This document shows positions 9,618 through 19,758 of a DNA stretch of 64,000 nucleotides, one piece after another. The number at the start of each line of letters is the position of its first letter. Position 1 is the stretch's first letter. Origin of the DNA: Bacteroidales bacterium (GTDB lineage: Bacteria; Bacteroidota; Bacteroidia; Bacteroidales; VadinHA17); NCBI GenBank assembly GCA_022865305.1, contig JALHSP010000029.1, positions 79,962-143,961 on the forward strand, given 5' to 3'. The notes under the pieces were generated by a model that had not been told where the DNA came from, did no database searches, and was given only the letters and a program-made list of their open reading frames with translations. The position numbers and the translations under genes are program-made.

Positions 9618-9695
9618 TATTGCGCCGTTTCAACCTGATTTTAACTGATAACCTTGTAAAGGATAAATTATTTGCTGAATGAAATTATTTAATAT

Positions 9696-11453
9696 ATGCC
9701 GACAACAGGAAAAGTAAAAGGTATAATATCAAACCTGGTTATTGTTGATGCCAACGGCCCTGTAGCCCAGAATGAAATCTGCATGATCAGCATTGGTAAT
9801 ACAAAACTGATGGCAGAAGTGATAAAATTACAGGGTAACCAGGCTTTTATGCAGGTTTTTGAAAGCACGCGCGGATTACGGATAGGTGCTGAAGCAGAGT
9901 TTACAGGCAGCATGCTTGAAGTAACGCTGGGACCTGGCATACTGTCGCGTAATTATGACGGACTCCAGAATGATCTGGATAAGTTTGAAGGCATTTTTCT
10001 GAAGAAGGGAGAACATAATTTTCCTCTCGATGAGAACGCGGTATGGGAATATAAGCCGATAGCTGAGACCGGCGATTCGGTAATAGCCGGATCATGGCTG
10101 GGTGAGGTTACAGAAAACTGGATTCCCCACAAGATCATGGTGCCATTCAAATTTTCAGGTAATTATCATGTTAAATGGATTGCCGGATCAGGTGATTACA
10201 GCATAAATGATGTTATAGCCATATTAAATGATGAGAACGGACGGGAACATCAGGTAACGATGGTTCAGAAATGGCCGGTCAAAATACCTGTCAAAGCCTA
10301 TAAAAACAAAACAAGACCCTTCAGGATAATGGAGACGGGGATAAGGGTTATTGACACCCTTAATCCAATTACTGAGGGAGGAACCGGTTTTATACCTGGT
10401 CCCTTCGGATGTGGCAAAACTGTGCTGCAACATGCGCTTTCGAGACAGGCTGAAGCAGATATGGTGGTTATTGCAGCATGCGGCGAAAGAGCCAATGAAG
10501 TTGTTGAAATTTTCACAGAGTTTCCGGAATTGATTGATGTCAGGACAGGAAGGAAGCTCATGGAACGAACAACAATAATAGCAAACACTTCGAATATGCC
10601 GGTGGCTGCAAGGGAAGCATCTGTTTATACAGCTATGACAATTGCTGAATACTATCGTTCAATGGGCCTGAAAATATTATTGCTGGCCGATTCAACTTCC
10701 AGATGGGCGCAGGCACTTCGGGAAATGTCGAACCGTATGGAAGAGCTGCCCGGACCGGATGCCTTTCCAATGGATCTGCCCGCTATTATATCAAACTATT
10801 ATTCGAGAGCAGGATATGTTGAGCTTAACAATGGGGAAACCGGTTCAATCACCTTTATTGGAACTGTCTCGCCTGCCGGCGGAAACCTGAAAGAACCTGT
10901 TACAGAATCTACTAAAAAAGTTGCACGGTGCTTCTATGCTCTTTCACAGCAACGGTCCGATTCAAAGCGATATCCGGCGATAGACCCGATTGAGAGTTAT
11001 TCCAAGTATCTTGAATATGAGGAAGTAAAGGATTATGTTTCGGAACACATCTCTTCTGAATGGATCGATAATGTTATAAAGGTTAAAGACGTTCTTCTCA
11101 GGGGGCGTGAAGGTCAGGAACAGATAAATATCCTTGGTGACGACGGCGTGCCTATTGACTATCATATCAGATTCTGGAAATCGGAAGTGATTGATTTTAT
11201 TATACTTCAACAGGATGGTTTTGATGCAATAGATTGTATCACGCCATTGGAGCGTCAGAAATATATGCTCACTGCAGTGTTGGAAATAATTGATGCCGAA
11301 ATGAAATTTAATACATTTGAAGAGGTTGCAGCCTGGTTTAAAAAGCTTATTAACTCGCTTAAACAAATGAATTATTCTTCATTCAAGTCGAAAGAGTTTT
11401 ACAAATACAAGAAGGATGTTGATGAAATGTTGAATGAAATAGCAAAATCATGA
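9696..11453 (+). CDS. atpA: V-type ATP synthase subunit A (catalytic)
   Basis: The catalytic subunit of the V1/A1 head binds and hydrolyses (or makes) ATP. The 585-residue protein shows the N-terminal beta-barrel (1-75), the A-type non-homologous bulge region (about 110-200), the Walker A motif GPFGCGKT at 235-242, a GERANE segment with the catalytic glutamate near 263-268, and a Walker B-like [12 protein letters not shown] segment. All catalytic motifs are intact. Its last four bases overlap the ATG of subunit B, a strong sign of translational coupling and equal dosage of A and B. Confidence 0.97.
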   Translation: MPTTGKVKGIISNLVIVDANGPVAQNEICMISIGNTKLMAEVIKLQGNQAFMQVFESTRGLRIGAEAEFTGSMLEVTLGPGILSRNYDGLQNDLDKFEGIFLKKGEHNFPLDENAVWEYKPIAETGDSVIAGSWLGEVTENWIPHKIMVPFKFSGNYHVKWIAGSGDYSINDVIAILNDENGREHQVTMVQKWPVKIPVKAYKNKTRPFRIMETGIRVIDTLNPITEGGTGFIPGPFGCGKTVLQHALSRQAEADMVVIAACGERANEVVEIFTEFPELIDVRTGRKLMERTTIIANTSNMPVAAREASVYTAMTIAEYYRSMGLKILLLADSTSRWAQALREMSNRMEELPGPDAFPMDLPAIISNYYSRAGYVELNNGETGSITFIGTVSPAGGNLKEPVTESTKKVARCFYALSQQRSDSKRYPAIDPIESYSKYLEYEEVKDYVSEHISSEWIDNVIKVKDVLLRGREGQEQINILGDDGVPIDYHIRFWKSEVIDFIILQQDGFDAIDCITPLERQKYMLTAVLEIIDAEMKFNTFEEVAAWFKKLINSLKQMNYSSFKSKEFYKYKKDVDEMLNEIAKS

Positions 11454-12784
11454 TGCAAAATATAGCATTTCAGAAAATTTATACAAGACTTACCAGGATC
11501 ACAAAAGCAACCTGTTCGGTAAAAGCATCCGGAGTGGGATATGAAGAACTTGCAGTGGTTCATGGACGACTTGCACAGGTTGTTAAAATAATAGGTGATG
11601 AGGTAACTCTCCAAATTTTCTCCGGGACTGAAGGATTGCCAAACAATGCTGAATTAATGTTTCTGGGGAAACCGCCTGTACTTAAAGTAGATGAGGATCT
11701 TGCGGGAAGGTTTTTGAATGCTTATGGAGAACCGATAGACGGCGGACCTGCTCTGATAGGAAGAGAACGTGAAATAGGAGGCCCTTCAGTGAATCCTGTA
11801 CGCAGGAAACAGCCATCGCAGTTAATCGCTACAGGGATTGCAGGGATAGACCTGAATAATACCCTGGTGACAGGGCAAAAAATACCATTTTTTGCTGATC
11901 CGGACCAGCCTTTTAACCAGGTGATGGCTACCGTTGCCCTCAGGGCACAAGCCGATAAAATAATTCTGGGAGGTATGGGCTTATCTAATGACGATTACCT
12001 GTATTATAAGAATGTTTTTGAAAACGCAGGTGCCCTGGAAAGGATAATTGCATTTATCAATACCACCGAGAACCCTCCTGTGGAAAGACTTCTGGTGCCG
12101 GACATGGCTCTTGCGGCAGCTGAATATTTTGCCGTTGAGAAGAAGGAAAAGGTACTTGTACTGCTGACCGATATGACTTTGTATGCTGATGCCCTGTCGA
12201 TAGTATCAAACCGCATGGATCAGATTCCGTCAAAAGACAATATGCCCGGATCTCTTTACAGCGATCTGGCAAAGATCTATGAGAAAGCCGTGCAATTTCC
12301 TGATGGCGGATCAATAACAATCATAGCCGTCACCACGCTTTCAGGAGGAGATATTACACATGCTATACCTGACAATACCGGATATATTACCGAAGGGCAG
12401 CTTTTCCTCAGGCGTGATGCGGAGATAGGCAAAGTGATTGTTGATCCTTTCAGATCGCTTTCAAGGCTGAAACAACTGGTGATAGGTAAACAGACAAGAG
12501 AAGATCATTCCCAGGTTATGAATGGAGCGATACGACTTTATGCCGACGCAGCAAATGCCAAAACAAAGCACGAAAACGGTTTCGACCTCTCTGATTACGA
12601 TAACAGAACCCTGCGCTTTGCTAAGGATTATTCCAAAAGACTGCTTGCAATCGATATTAATATAGACATTACCACAATGCTTGATACATGCTGGCAATTG
12701 TTTGCCAGATACTTTTCCCCCGAAGAGATTGGAATAAAGGAATATCTGGTTAAAAAATACTGGCCCAAGAGCAGAGAAAACTAG
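11450..12784 (+). CDS. atpB: V-type ATP synthase subunit B
   Basis: The non-catalytic nucleotide-binding partner of subunit A in the hexameric head. The 444 residues include the N-terminal barrel, the PSVNPVRRKQP segment and the IPFFADPDQPFNQ region that replaces a standard Walker A loop, as is usual for B subunits. ATG ATG at the start gives two adjacent choices (11450 or 11453); the first overlaps the end of subunit A. The subunit D gene follows after 8 bp. Confidence 0.95.
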   Translation: MMQNIAFQKIYTRLTRITKATCSVKASGVGYEELAVVHGRLAQVVKIIGDEVTLQIFSGTEGLPNNAELMFLGKPPVLKVDEDLAGRFLNAYGEPIDGGPALIGREREIGGPSVNPVRRKQPSQLIATGIAGIDLNNTLVTGQKIPFFADPDQPFNQVMATVALRAQADKIILGGMGLSNDDYLYYKNVFENAGALERIIAFINTTENPPVERLLVPDMALAAAEYFAVEKKEKVLVLLTDMTLYADALSIVSNRMDQIPSKDNMPGSLYSDLAKIYEKAVQFPDGGSITIIAVTTLSGGDITHAIPDNTGYITEGQLFLRRDAEIGKVIVDPFRSLSRLKQLVIGKQTREDHSQVMNGAIRLYADAANAKTKHENGFDLSDYDNRTLRFAKDYSKRLLAIDINIDITTMLDTCWQLFARYFSPEEIGIKEYLVKKYWPKSREN

Positions 12785-12792
12785 TTTTATCT

Positions 12793-13401
12793 ATGGCAAT
12801 AAGATTTCAGTACAACAAAATATCCCTGCAACAGCTTGCCAAACAGCTGAGGATAAGAACCCAGGCCCTGCCTATTCTTAAAAATAAGGAATCTGCATTA
12901 AGGATAGAAGTCAAGAATGCCAAAAATGTTGCTGAACAGTATCTTAAGGATCTTCATGCCATACTCGACCGCTATAATGAAGGAGTAAGATTGTGGGCTG
13001 AGTTTGACTCAAGTCTTCTGCAGATAAAAAAAATTGAGTTTCGATATATAAAAATAGCAGGCATTAAACTCCCTGAATTTGATAATATCTCATTCGAGGT
13101 GAAAGACTTCAGCCTCTTTGAAAATCCAAACTGGTTCCCTGAAGGGATATTGATACTTAAAGATCTTTATACTACTCTTGTTAAGAAAGATCTGGCCCTG
13201 AAAAAAATGGAGATGCTTAATTATGCCCGCAAAAAGACCACTCAGAAAGTGAATTTGTACGAGAAAGTACAGATCCCCGGTTATGAGGAAGCAATCAGAA
13301 GAATCAAGAGTTTCCTTGAAGATGAAGAAAACCTCCTCAAATCAGCTCAGAAAATAATCAAATCGAGGCAGGAAGTTCCTGAAATAAGCATTGTGGCATG
13401 A
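12793..13401 (+). CDS. atpD: V-type ATP synthase subunit D
   Basis: Subunit D is the central rotor shaft turning inside the A3B3 head. At 202 residues it matches the family. It is predicted as two long helices forming an antiparallel coiled coil: an N-terminal helix (about 1-75, QFQYNKISLQQL-like start, many Lys/Ala) and a C-terminal helix (about 130-195), with a short beta-rich middle containing KIAGIKLPEFD. No gene for subunit F, the usual partner of D, is found beside it. It overlaps the subunit I start by 4 bp (ATGA). Confidence 0.9.
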   Translation: MAIRFQYNKISLQQLAKQLRIRTQALPILKNKESALRIEVKNAKNVAEQYLKDLHAILDRYNEGVRLWAEFDSSLLQIKKIEFRYIKIAGIKLPEFDNISFEVKDFSLFENPNWFPEGILILKDLYTTLVKKDLALKKMEMLNYARKKTTQKVNLYEKVQIPGYEEAIRRIKSFLEDEENLLKSAQKIIKSRQEVPEISIVA

Positions 13402-15395
13402 TAAAGGAAATTAAAAAATATACTTTTCTCATTCATCACAGCGATTATACAAATATGCTGAATGCGCTTCGCACGGCCGGAGTTGTCCATATAGTTCAAA
13501 AGAGACAGCTCGATGAAAACAGCCCTGTTAAAAGCGAGCAGAAGTCTTTGAAAAGATATAAGGATGCAATACGCCAACTTTCAGCGTTGGTGCCCGGCGT
13601 AACTCCTGCTGATAATCAAATGGAACCGGTACAGGTGCTTAGTGAGTTTGAATCATTGCTTAAAGATATTGAAGAAGCCAGGCATCAGATTGAACTCCTG
13701 AAACCTGAAGCCGAAAAATCCGGGCCATGGGGTAAATTCGATATTGACACCATTAAAAAGATTGAAGAGTCAGGATGGCATGTTTCGCTGTTTACTTGCC
13801 CTGAAAAAAGGTTTGAGGAAAAATGGAAAGAAAAATATGCTCTTGAGATAATAGGCCGGAAGAGGGGGCGGCTCTATTTTGCCATAATCCATAAAGATGA
13901 TGAGTTAAATGATATTGAAGCCGACCAGGAAAAGATACCTCAGCGGACGGCAGATTCTGTTCTGGAAGAAATAGGGCTGTATAAGAAAAGGACTGAAGAG
14001 ATAAGATCATTAATTAAACAAAATGCCGCTTTGTGGCTTTCCTCCCTGAATAAGAGTATTATTGATATAATAAACAAATTCGAATATTCTGAAGCTGCAG
14101 AACAGGCAGATAAATATGCTGAGGATAATCTCTACGTACTGGAAGGTTGGGTCCCTGTTTCCGAAGAAAAGATAATCCAGGAAATACTGATTAATTCTGA
14201 CTGCTATTCTTATGTCTCAGATCCTGGTCCGAAGGAAAAAATTCCTGTGATTCTCAGGAATAACAGATTCTCAAAATTGTTTGAGCCGATATCAAATCTT
14301 TTTGCCCTGCCTAATTACAGAGAACTGGATCTTACTCCTTTCTTTGCTCCGTTCTTTATGCTTTTTTTCGGTTTCTGCCTTGGCGATGCAGGATATGGGC
14401 TCATTTTTATTATTGCCGGATTTTTTATAAAAAGGAAGATAAATAAGAAATACAGACCCATTATCACCCTTGGCCAATACTTTGGAATCGCTGCCATCAT
14501 AATGGGGCTGGTATCGGGCACCTTCTTCGGAATGAACCTTATTGATACAGGCTATACAGTCACTGATCAGTCGGTTGTGCAAATGAAAAAAGAGGGTCTC
14601 CCGGAAAATACATTATCCATTATTAGCCAGGTAAAGGATGTGAAATTTAAAACACGACAAAGCTATACCGACGAAATTGTCAAATTAATTGGAGAGGATG
14701 ATTATTCGGAATATAAAAATATAATCCTGAGAAACGCTGAATCGGATTTTTCCATACTTAACTCCTTCAGACCCTATATGCTCGATTCACTTAATATGTT
14801 CTACCTGGCACTCATCCTGGGAGCCCTGCAGATTATTTTTGGCATGATATTGAAAATCGTCAATATAACTAAAATGAGTGGATTCAAGTACAGCCTCTCA
14901 ACTCTGGGTTGGGTGATCCTGATAATTACCTTAGTGATTTTTAAGGGAGGCGGTAAATTGAACCTGATCAATGAAGAACAACTTAAACCTCTTTTCACCG
15001 GGCTTTTAATAACGGCCGGAGTTCTCATTTTCCTTTTAAATAATCCCGGAAAGAATCTTTTTGTTCGTATCGGGATGGGGGTCTGGGATTCATATGGGGC
15101 CATTACGGGGATTTTTGGAGATCTTTTATCATATATCCGGCTTTTTGCACTTGGTTGTTCATCTTCCATCCTGGGATTTGTTTTTAATGATATATCGACA
15201 AGGTTATTATCAATACATTATGTGGGCTGGCTTTTGTTTCTTGTTTTGTTTCTTGTCGGACATACGATTAATATCGCATTATCAACCCTTGGAGGTTTTG
15301 TTCATCCCATGAGGCTTACTTTTGTGGAATTCTATAAAAATGCCGGGTTTACCGGAGGAGGTATCGAATATAAACCATTCAAAATAAAACAGTAA
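13398..15395 (+). CDS. atpI: V-type ATP synthase subunit I (a subunit)
   Basis: The membrane stator of the Vo/Ao part forms the ion half-channels against the K ring. The N-terminal 310 residues are cytoplasmic and mainly helical; from about residue 315 the chain has multiple membrane spans, for example FFAPFFMLFFGFCLGDAGYG and the IFGDLLSYIRLFALGCSS segment, which contains the arginine essential for ion release in this family. The final spans end near residue 645, followed by a short tail. The 665-residue length is normal. It is translationally coupled to D and followed by the ring subunit K. Confidence 0.95.
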   Translation: MIKEIKKYTFLIHHSDYTNMLNALRTAGVVHIVQKRQLDENSPVKSEQKSLKRYKDAIRQLSALVPGVTPADNQMEPVQVLSEFESLLKDIEEARHQIELLKPEAEKSGPWGKFDIDTIKKIEESGWHVSLFTCPEKRFEEKWKEKYALEIIGRKRGRLYFAIIHKDDELNDIEADQEKIPQRTADSVLEEIGLYKKRTEEIRSLIKQNAALWLSSLNKSIIDIINKFEYSEAAEQADKYAEDNLYVLEGWVPVSEEKIIQEILINSDCYSYVSDPGPKEKIPVILRNNRFSKLFEPISNLFALPNYRELDLTPFFAPFFMLFFGFCLGDAGYGLIFIIAGFFIKRKINKKYRPIITLGQYFGIAAIIMGLVSGTFFGMNLIDTGYTVTDQSVVQMKKEGLPENTLSIISQVKDVKFKTRQSYTDEIVKLIGEDDYSEYKNIILRNAESDFSILNSFRPYMLDSLNMFYLALILGALQIIFGMILKIVNITKMSGFKYSLSTLGWVILIITLVIFKGGGKLNLINEEQLKPLFTGLLITAGVLIFLLNNPGKNLFVRIGMGVWDSYGAITGIFGDLLSYIRLFALGCSSSILGFVFNDISTRLLSIHYVGWLLFLVLFLVGHTINIALSTLGGFVHPMRLTFVEFYKNAGFTGGGIEYKPFKIKQ

Positions 15396-15419
15396 AAACA
15401 CTTAAACAGTAAAATAATC

Positions 15420-15899
15420 ATGGAAACAGCTAATTTAGTTACAAGCGCAACACCTTTAATTCTTGCCTATGTTGGATTGGCGTTAATGCTTTTTTTGAGT
15501 GGCATAGGAAGCTCAGTGGGATGTGTAATGGCCGGGAACGCCACCCTGGGTGCTATGAAAAAAAATCCTGATCCCTTTGGAAGTTATTTGCTCCTTAGTG
15601 CTCTTCCGGGAACTCAGGGTCTCTATGGCTTTGGCGGCTTTTTTATCATTAACAGCAGCGGAGTAATAAATGAACAAATGACTATGCTACAAGGCATTGC
15701 AATACTTGCAGCAGGTTTGGTACTTGGAATTGTTGCACTTGTTTCTGCAATCTATCAGGGACGGATATGTGCAAACGGTATAGCATCAATTGGTTCAGGC
15801 AACGATGTTTTCGCAAACACAATGATACTTGCAGTATTTCCGGAATTATACGCAATAATTGCTTTTGCAGCCACATTTATTATCAACAGCACTATTTAG
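15420..15899 (+). CDS. atpK: V-type ATP synthase subunit K (rotor ring), Na+-type
   Basis: The 159-residue proteolipid has four membrane helices (two hairpins) and forms the rotor ring. The ion-carrying glutamate is Glu142 in VFPELYAI. In the second helix the motif ALPGTQGLYGF places Leu62, Thr65, Gln66 and Tyr69, and the third helix has Gln113 in AIYQGR. These residues correspond to the Na+-coordinating set described for Enterococcus hirae NtpK (Leu61, Thr64, Gln65, Gln110, Glu139), so this rotor is predicted to carry Na+ rather than H+. It is the last gene of the operon; about 250 bp separate it from sufB. Confidence 0.93.
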   Translation: METANLVTSATPLILAYVGLALMLFLSGIGSSVGCVMAGNATLGAMKKNPDPFGSYLLLSALPGTQGLYGFGGFFIINSSGVINEQMTMLQGIAILAAGLVLGIVALVSAIYQGRICANGIASIGSGNDVFANTMILAVFPELYAIIAFAATFIINSTI

Positions 15900-16148
15900 T
15901 TCTGCAACATAACTTCTGATATGGGTCGCCATCACCATAAGGTGAGAAGATACCTCTGTTTAATCTGCAGCTGATTTCCGGATTTCAATTTTAATTATTG
16001 TGCCGGATGTAATTGGACCGATCCATTCAACTGTTTTTCCCGGGAATTTTTATATTTTTGTAATCTTTATTTAGATTAAATATAACCAACAAAGGATTTG
16101 CTGGTTTGTTAATACATGTGAAACTTGCAATGATTTGCGGAAGCTTGA
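15900..16148. promoter_or_regulatory. Intergenic region with candidate suf promoter and palindrome
   Basis: No gene is seen. TATTTTTG at 16053-16060 matches the Bacteroides TAnnTTTG element, with a weak -33 element (ACTG ending 16033) 19 nt upstream. Immediately after it lies the perfect inverted repeat TAATCT-N6-AGATTA (16061-16078), positioned around the expected transcription start, where a repressor could bind. A short CACC/GGTG hairpin near 15943 is all that resembles an end for the V-ATPase transcript. Confidence 0.4.
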
Positions 16149-17597
16149 ATGGAAAAAGATCAGGATAAGATAATAAATGATGTTACTTCAGGAGAATACA
16201 AGTACGGCTTCTATTCCGACATTGAAACGGAGAGGATACCGAAAGGATTGAACGAAGATATTATCCGGACCATTTCACGGAAGAAGGGAGAACCGGACTG
16301 GCTTCTTGAATTTCGTCTGAAATCATTCCGTCACTGGCAGACAATGAAAATGCCCGGGTGGGCTAATCTTAAAATACCTCCGATAAACTATCAGGATATA
16401 ATTTATTATGCGGCTCCGAAGCAGAAAGCATCTGCTGAAAACCTCGATGATATTGATCCCGAACTGAAAAAGACATTCGACAAACTCGGAATACCTCTCG
16501 AGGAGCAGAAACATCTTACCGGCGTTGCGGTCGATGCAGTTATGGACAGCGTATCAGTTAAGACAACATTTAAAGAAATCTTGGCTGAATCAGGCATCAT
16601 CTTCTGTTCATTCAGCGATGCAGTAAAGGAATATCCTGATCTCGTTAAAAGATACATGGGTACCGTGGTTCCCTATACCGATAATTTTTTTGCTACCCTT
16701 AACTCGGCTGTGTTCAGTGACGGTTCATTCTGCTATATACCCAAAGGTGTAAGGTGCCCGATGGAGCTTTTGACTTATTTCAGGATAAATTCTGCCAACA
16801 CAGGTCAGTTTGAGAGGACACTTCTTGTTGCAGATGAAGAGAGCTATGTCAGCTATCTTGAAGGGTGTACCGCTCCAATGAGGGATGAAAACCAGCTTCA
16901 TGCTGCCATTGTTGAGATTATTGTTGAAAACAATGCTGAGGTAAAGTACTCCACTGTTCAGAACTGGTATCCGGGCGATAAGGAGGGAAAAGGCGGGATA
17001 TTCAATTTTGTCACCAAGAGAGGATTATGCCGGGGAGAAAACTCAAAAATATCATGGACCCAGATCGAAACAGGATCAGCCATAACATGGAAGTATCCCT
17101 CATGTATACTTCGCGGAGATAATTCCACCGGGGAATTCTATTCTGTTGCAGTTACCAATCATCATCAGCAGGCTGATACTGGTACCAAAATGATCCATAT
17201 CGGTAAGAATACCAAAAGCACTATTGTCTCAAAAGGTATATCTGCCGGGCAGGGACAGAACAGCTACCGTGGTCTTGTTAAAGTCCTGAAAAATGCTACC
17301 GGTGCAAGGAACTTCTCACAGTGCGATTCACTATTGCTTGGCGATAAGTGTGGCGCACACACTTTTCCATACATAGAGGTTGATAATCAGACTGCGATTG
17401 TGGAGCACGAGGCAACAACTTCAAAGATTGGTGAAGATCAGATATTTTACTGTAACCAGAGAGGAATCTCAACTGAAGACGCTGTCGGACTGATTGTAAA
17501 CGGATATGCACGGGAGGTCATAAATAAACTGCCGATGGAATTTGCTGTTGAAGCACAGAAGCTTCTGCAGATAAGCCTTGAAGGCAGTGTAGGATAA
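16149..17597 (+). CDS. sufB: Fe-S cluster assembly protein SufB
   Basis: SufB is the scaffold core of the SUF machinery and receives sulfur from SufS/SufE to build iron-sulfur clusters in the SufBC2D complex. The 482-residue protein has the characteristic MKMPGWANL segment near residue 60, the long right-handed beta-helix in the middle, and a C-terminal helical region with [19 protein letters not shown]. Several cysteines, including those in CTAPMR and QCDSLL, lie at positions expected of the family. It opens an operon with sufC, sufD, sufS and sufE downstream. No iscR-type regulator adjoins it. Confidence 0.97.
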   Translation: MEKDQDKIINDVTSGEYKYGFYSDIETERIPKGLNEDIIRTISRKKGEPDWLLEFRLKSFRHWQTMKMPGWANLKIPPINYQDIIYYAAPKQKASAENLDDIDPELKKTFDKLGIPLEEQKHLTGVAVDAVMDSVSVKTTFKEILAESGIIFCSFSDAVKEYPDLVKRYMGTVVPYTDNFFATLNSAVFSDGSFCYIPKGVRCPMELLTYFRINSANTGQFERTLLVADEESYVSYLEGCTAPMRDENQLHAAIVEIIVENNAEVKYSTVQNWYPGDKEGKGGIFNFVTKRGLCRGENSKISWTQIETGSAITWKYPSCILRGDNSTGEFYSVAVTNHHQQADTGTKMIHIGKNTKSTIVSKGISAGQGQNSYRGLVKVLKNATGARNFSQCDSLLLGDKCGAHTFPYIEVDNQTAIVEHEATTSKIGEDQIFYCNQRGISTEDAVGLIVNGYAREVINKLPMEFAVEAQKLLQISLEGSVG

Positions 17598-17626
17598 AAG
17601 AAATATCTAAACAACTATATATTATC

Positions 17627-18391
17627 ATGCTGGTTATTAAAAATTTAAAGGCTTCTATTGACGGAAAGACTATAATTAAGGGGATCAGCCTTGAGGTAAA
17701 ACCCGGAGAGATTCATGCGATTATGGGACCCAACGGATCCGGTAAAAGCACACTGGCAGCAGTTCTTGCAGGAAGGGAATTTGCTGAGGTGACAGAAGGG
17801 ACTGTTACATATTTCGGGAAGAATCTGCTTGAAATGGCTCCTGAGGACCGTGCCAAAGAAGGGATATTCCTCGGATTCCAGTACCCTATCGAGATTCCGG
17901 GTGTGAGCATGGTCAACTTTATGAAAACAGCTGTCAATGAACAGCGTAAGCACAGGGGACTTGAACCCCTGTCAGCTTCCGATTTCCTTAAGATGATGCG
18001 TGAAAAGAAAGAGCTGGTGGAGATTGATTCCAAGCTTGCTAACAGATCTGTCAATGAAGGATTTTCGGGAGGAGAGAAGAAGAAAAACGAAATATTCCAG
18101 ATGGCTATGCTTGAACCGAAGCTGGCTATCCTTGATGAAACAGACTCAGGCCTCGATATTGATGCCCTGCGTATTGTTGCAAATGGAGTCAACAAACTGA
18201 AACGTCCCGATAACTCGGTAATTGTTATTACTCATTACCAGAGGCTGCTCGATTATATAATCCCGGATGTTGTTCATGTGCTGTATGACGGGCGTATTGT
18301 GAAAACAGCAGGGAAGGAACTCGCACTGGAACTTGAAGAAAAAGGATATGACTGGATCAAAAAAGATGTTGGTGAAAACAATTTGAAATGA
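17627..18391 (+). CDS. sufC: SUF ATPase SufC
   Basis: An ABC-type ATPase, cytosolic and without membrane partners, that drives conformational change in SufB and SufD during cluster assembly. The 254 residues show Walker A GPNGSGKST at about 34-42, the FQYPIEIPG Q-loop segment, the SufC-type signature FSGGEKKKNE, Walker B LAILDETDSGLD and the switch histidine in ITHYQR. The stop overlaps the sufD ATG by 4 bp. All ATPase motifs are intact. Confidence 0.97.
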   Translation: MLVIKNLKASIDGKTIIKGISLEVKPGEIHAIMGPNGSGKSTLAAVLAGREFAEVTEGTVTYFGKNLLEMAPEDRAKEGIFLGFQYPIEIPGVSMVNFMKTAVNEQRKHRGLEPLSASDFLKMMREKKELVEIDSKLANRSVNEGFSGGEKKKNEIFQMAMLEPKLAILDETDSGLDIDALRIVANGVNKLKRPDNSVIVITHYQRLLDYIIPDVVHVLYDGRIVKTAGKELALELEEKGYDWIKKDVGENNLK

Positions 18392-19746
18392 ACAATCAGT
18401 CCGAAAGATCAGAACGATATTACAACCTGTATAAGGAAAACATAAAGAGAATTGCTGAAAATTCTTCTCCTTATATTAACTCATTCAGGGAAGAAGCTAT
18501 TGAAAAATTCGGTCAGCTTGGCATACCCACCAGGGAAAATGAAACATACAGGTACACAAACCTCGATACATTTTTTAACCATGAGTTTAAAAGCTATTTT
18601 ATGCCGGTGGCTTCAGATTTTGCCAGGGCAGAGGAATTCAGGTGTGATGTGACCGATCTCGATGCCCACGGAATAGTACTGCTGAATGGTTTTTACCCGA
18701 CAATTACCGATAAGCTTCGTCAGCTCCCCGGAGGCATCTGGATAGGAAGTCTTAATGAGGCTTCAAAAAAATTCGGGGAAAAGATTGAAAAGCATTACGC
18801 GAAATATGCCGGCAGTGATTCAGATGGTCTTGTTCATCTTAATACTGCAATGGCTTCTGACGGGGTCTTTATTTATGTCCCTGAAGGTGTCGTTCTTAAA
18901 AAACCTGTTCAGGTAATAAACCTTGTTCAATCGGAAGAAGATATCTTTAATCAGCATCGTAGCCTGATAGTGGTTGAGAAAAATGCAGAGATAACTCTCA
19001 TTATATGTGATCATACCCTTTCTCCAACGAAGTTTCTTACAAACGCAGTTACCGAAGTTTATGTCGGGGAGAACTCACATTTCGATATTATCAGGGTTCA
19101 GAATGAACATAATAATGCAGGTAAGATAACTCATACATTTATTCACCAGGAGAGAAACAGCAACGCTTCATCAAACAATATTACGCTGCACGGCGGGCTT
19201 GTCCGTAACAGCACACATCACTTCCTTGGCGGGGAGGGTGCAGAGAGCTATTCGTACGGATTATATCTTGCAGATAAATTCCAGCATGTTGATAATTATG
19301 TGAACGTGGAGCATGCTTATCCCAACTGCACCAGCAACCAGCTGTTCAAGGGAGTCCTCGATGATATGGCTACAGGGGCTTTCAACGGACGTATCTATGT
19401 ACATAAGGACGCTCAGGGTACAATGGCTTACCAGAAGAATAATAATATTCTGCTTACTGACGATGCGAAAATGGACACTAAACCTCAGCTTGAGATCTAT
19501 GCTGATGATGTTAAATGCAGCCATGGAGCAACTGTCGGACAGCTCGATGACGATGCACTTTTTTATCTTCAGTCGAGGGGAATAAATAAACGGGAGGCAA
19601 GGCTTATGCTTATGTTCGGATTTGCTCATGAAGTGATCCAGAACATAAAAGTCGAAGCGCTTCGTGAAAGGATGGATAACCTTGTGATGCAGCGGCTCAG
19701 AGGTGAGCTGTCACGTTGTGCAAGCTGCATGGTGAAGTGCGGTTAA
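18388..19746 (+). CDS. sufD: Fe-S cluster assembly protein SufD
   Basis: SufD is the SufB paralogue that completes the SufBC2D scaffold and is needed for iron entry. It has 452 residues: an N-terminal helical region with TRENETYRYTNLDTFF (about 48-63), a beta-helix core, and the C-terminal HGATVGQLDDDALFYLQSRGI motif containing the histidine implicated in cluster formation. The chain ends RCASCMVKCG, a cysteine-rich tail (CxxC plus another Cys) seen in some SufD proteins. It overlaps sufC by 4 bp and precedes sufS by 12 bp. Confidence 0.95.
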   Translation: MNNQSERSERYYNLYKENIKRIAENSSPYINSFREEAIEKFGQLGIPTRENETYRYTNLDTFFNHEFKSYFMPVASDFARAEEFRCDVTDLDAHGIVLLNGFYPTITDKLRQLPGGIWIGSLNEASKKFGEKIEKHYAKYAGSDSDGLVHLNTAMASDGVFIYVPEGVVLKKPVQVINLVQSEEDIFNQHRSLIVVEKNAEITLIICDHTLSPTKFLTNAVTEVYVGENSHFDIIRVQNEHNNAGKITHTFIHQERNSNASSNNITLHGGLVRNSTHHFLGGEGAESYSYGLYLADKFQHVDNYVNVEHAYPNCTSNQLFKGVLDDMATGAFNGRIYVHKDAQGTMAYQKNNNILLTDDAKMDTKPQLEIYADDVKCSHGATVGQLDDDALFYLQSRGINKREARLMLMFGFAHEVIQNIKVEALRERMDNLVMQRLRGELSRCASCMVKCG

Positions 19747-19758
19747 TTAATTACTGAA

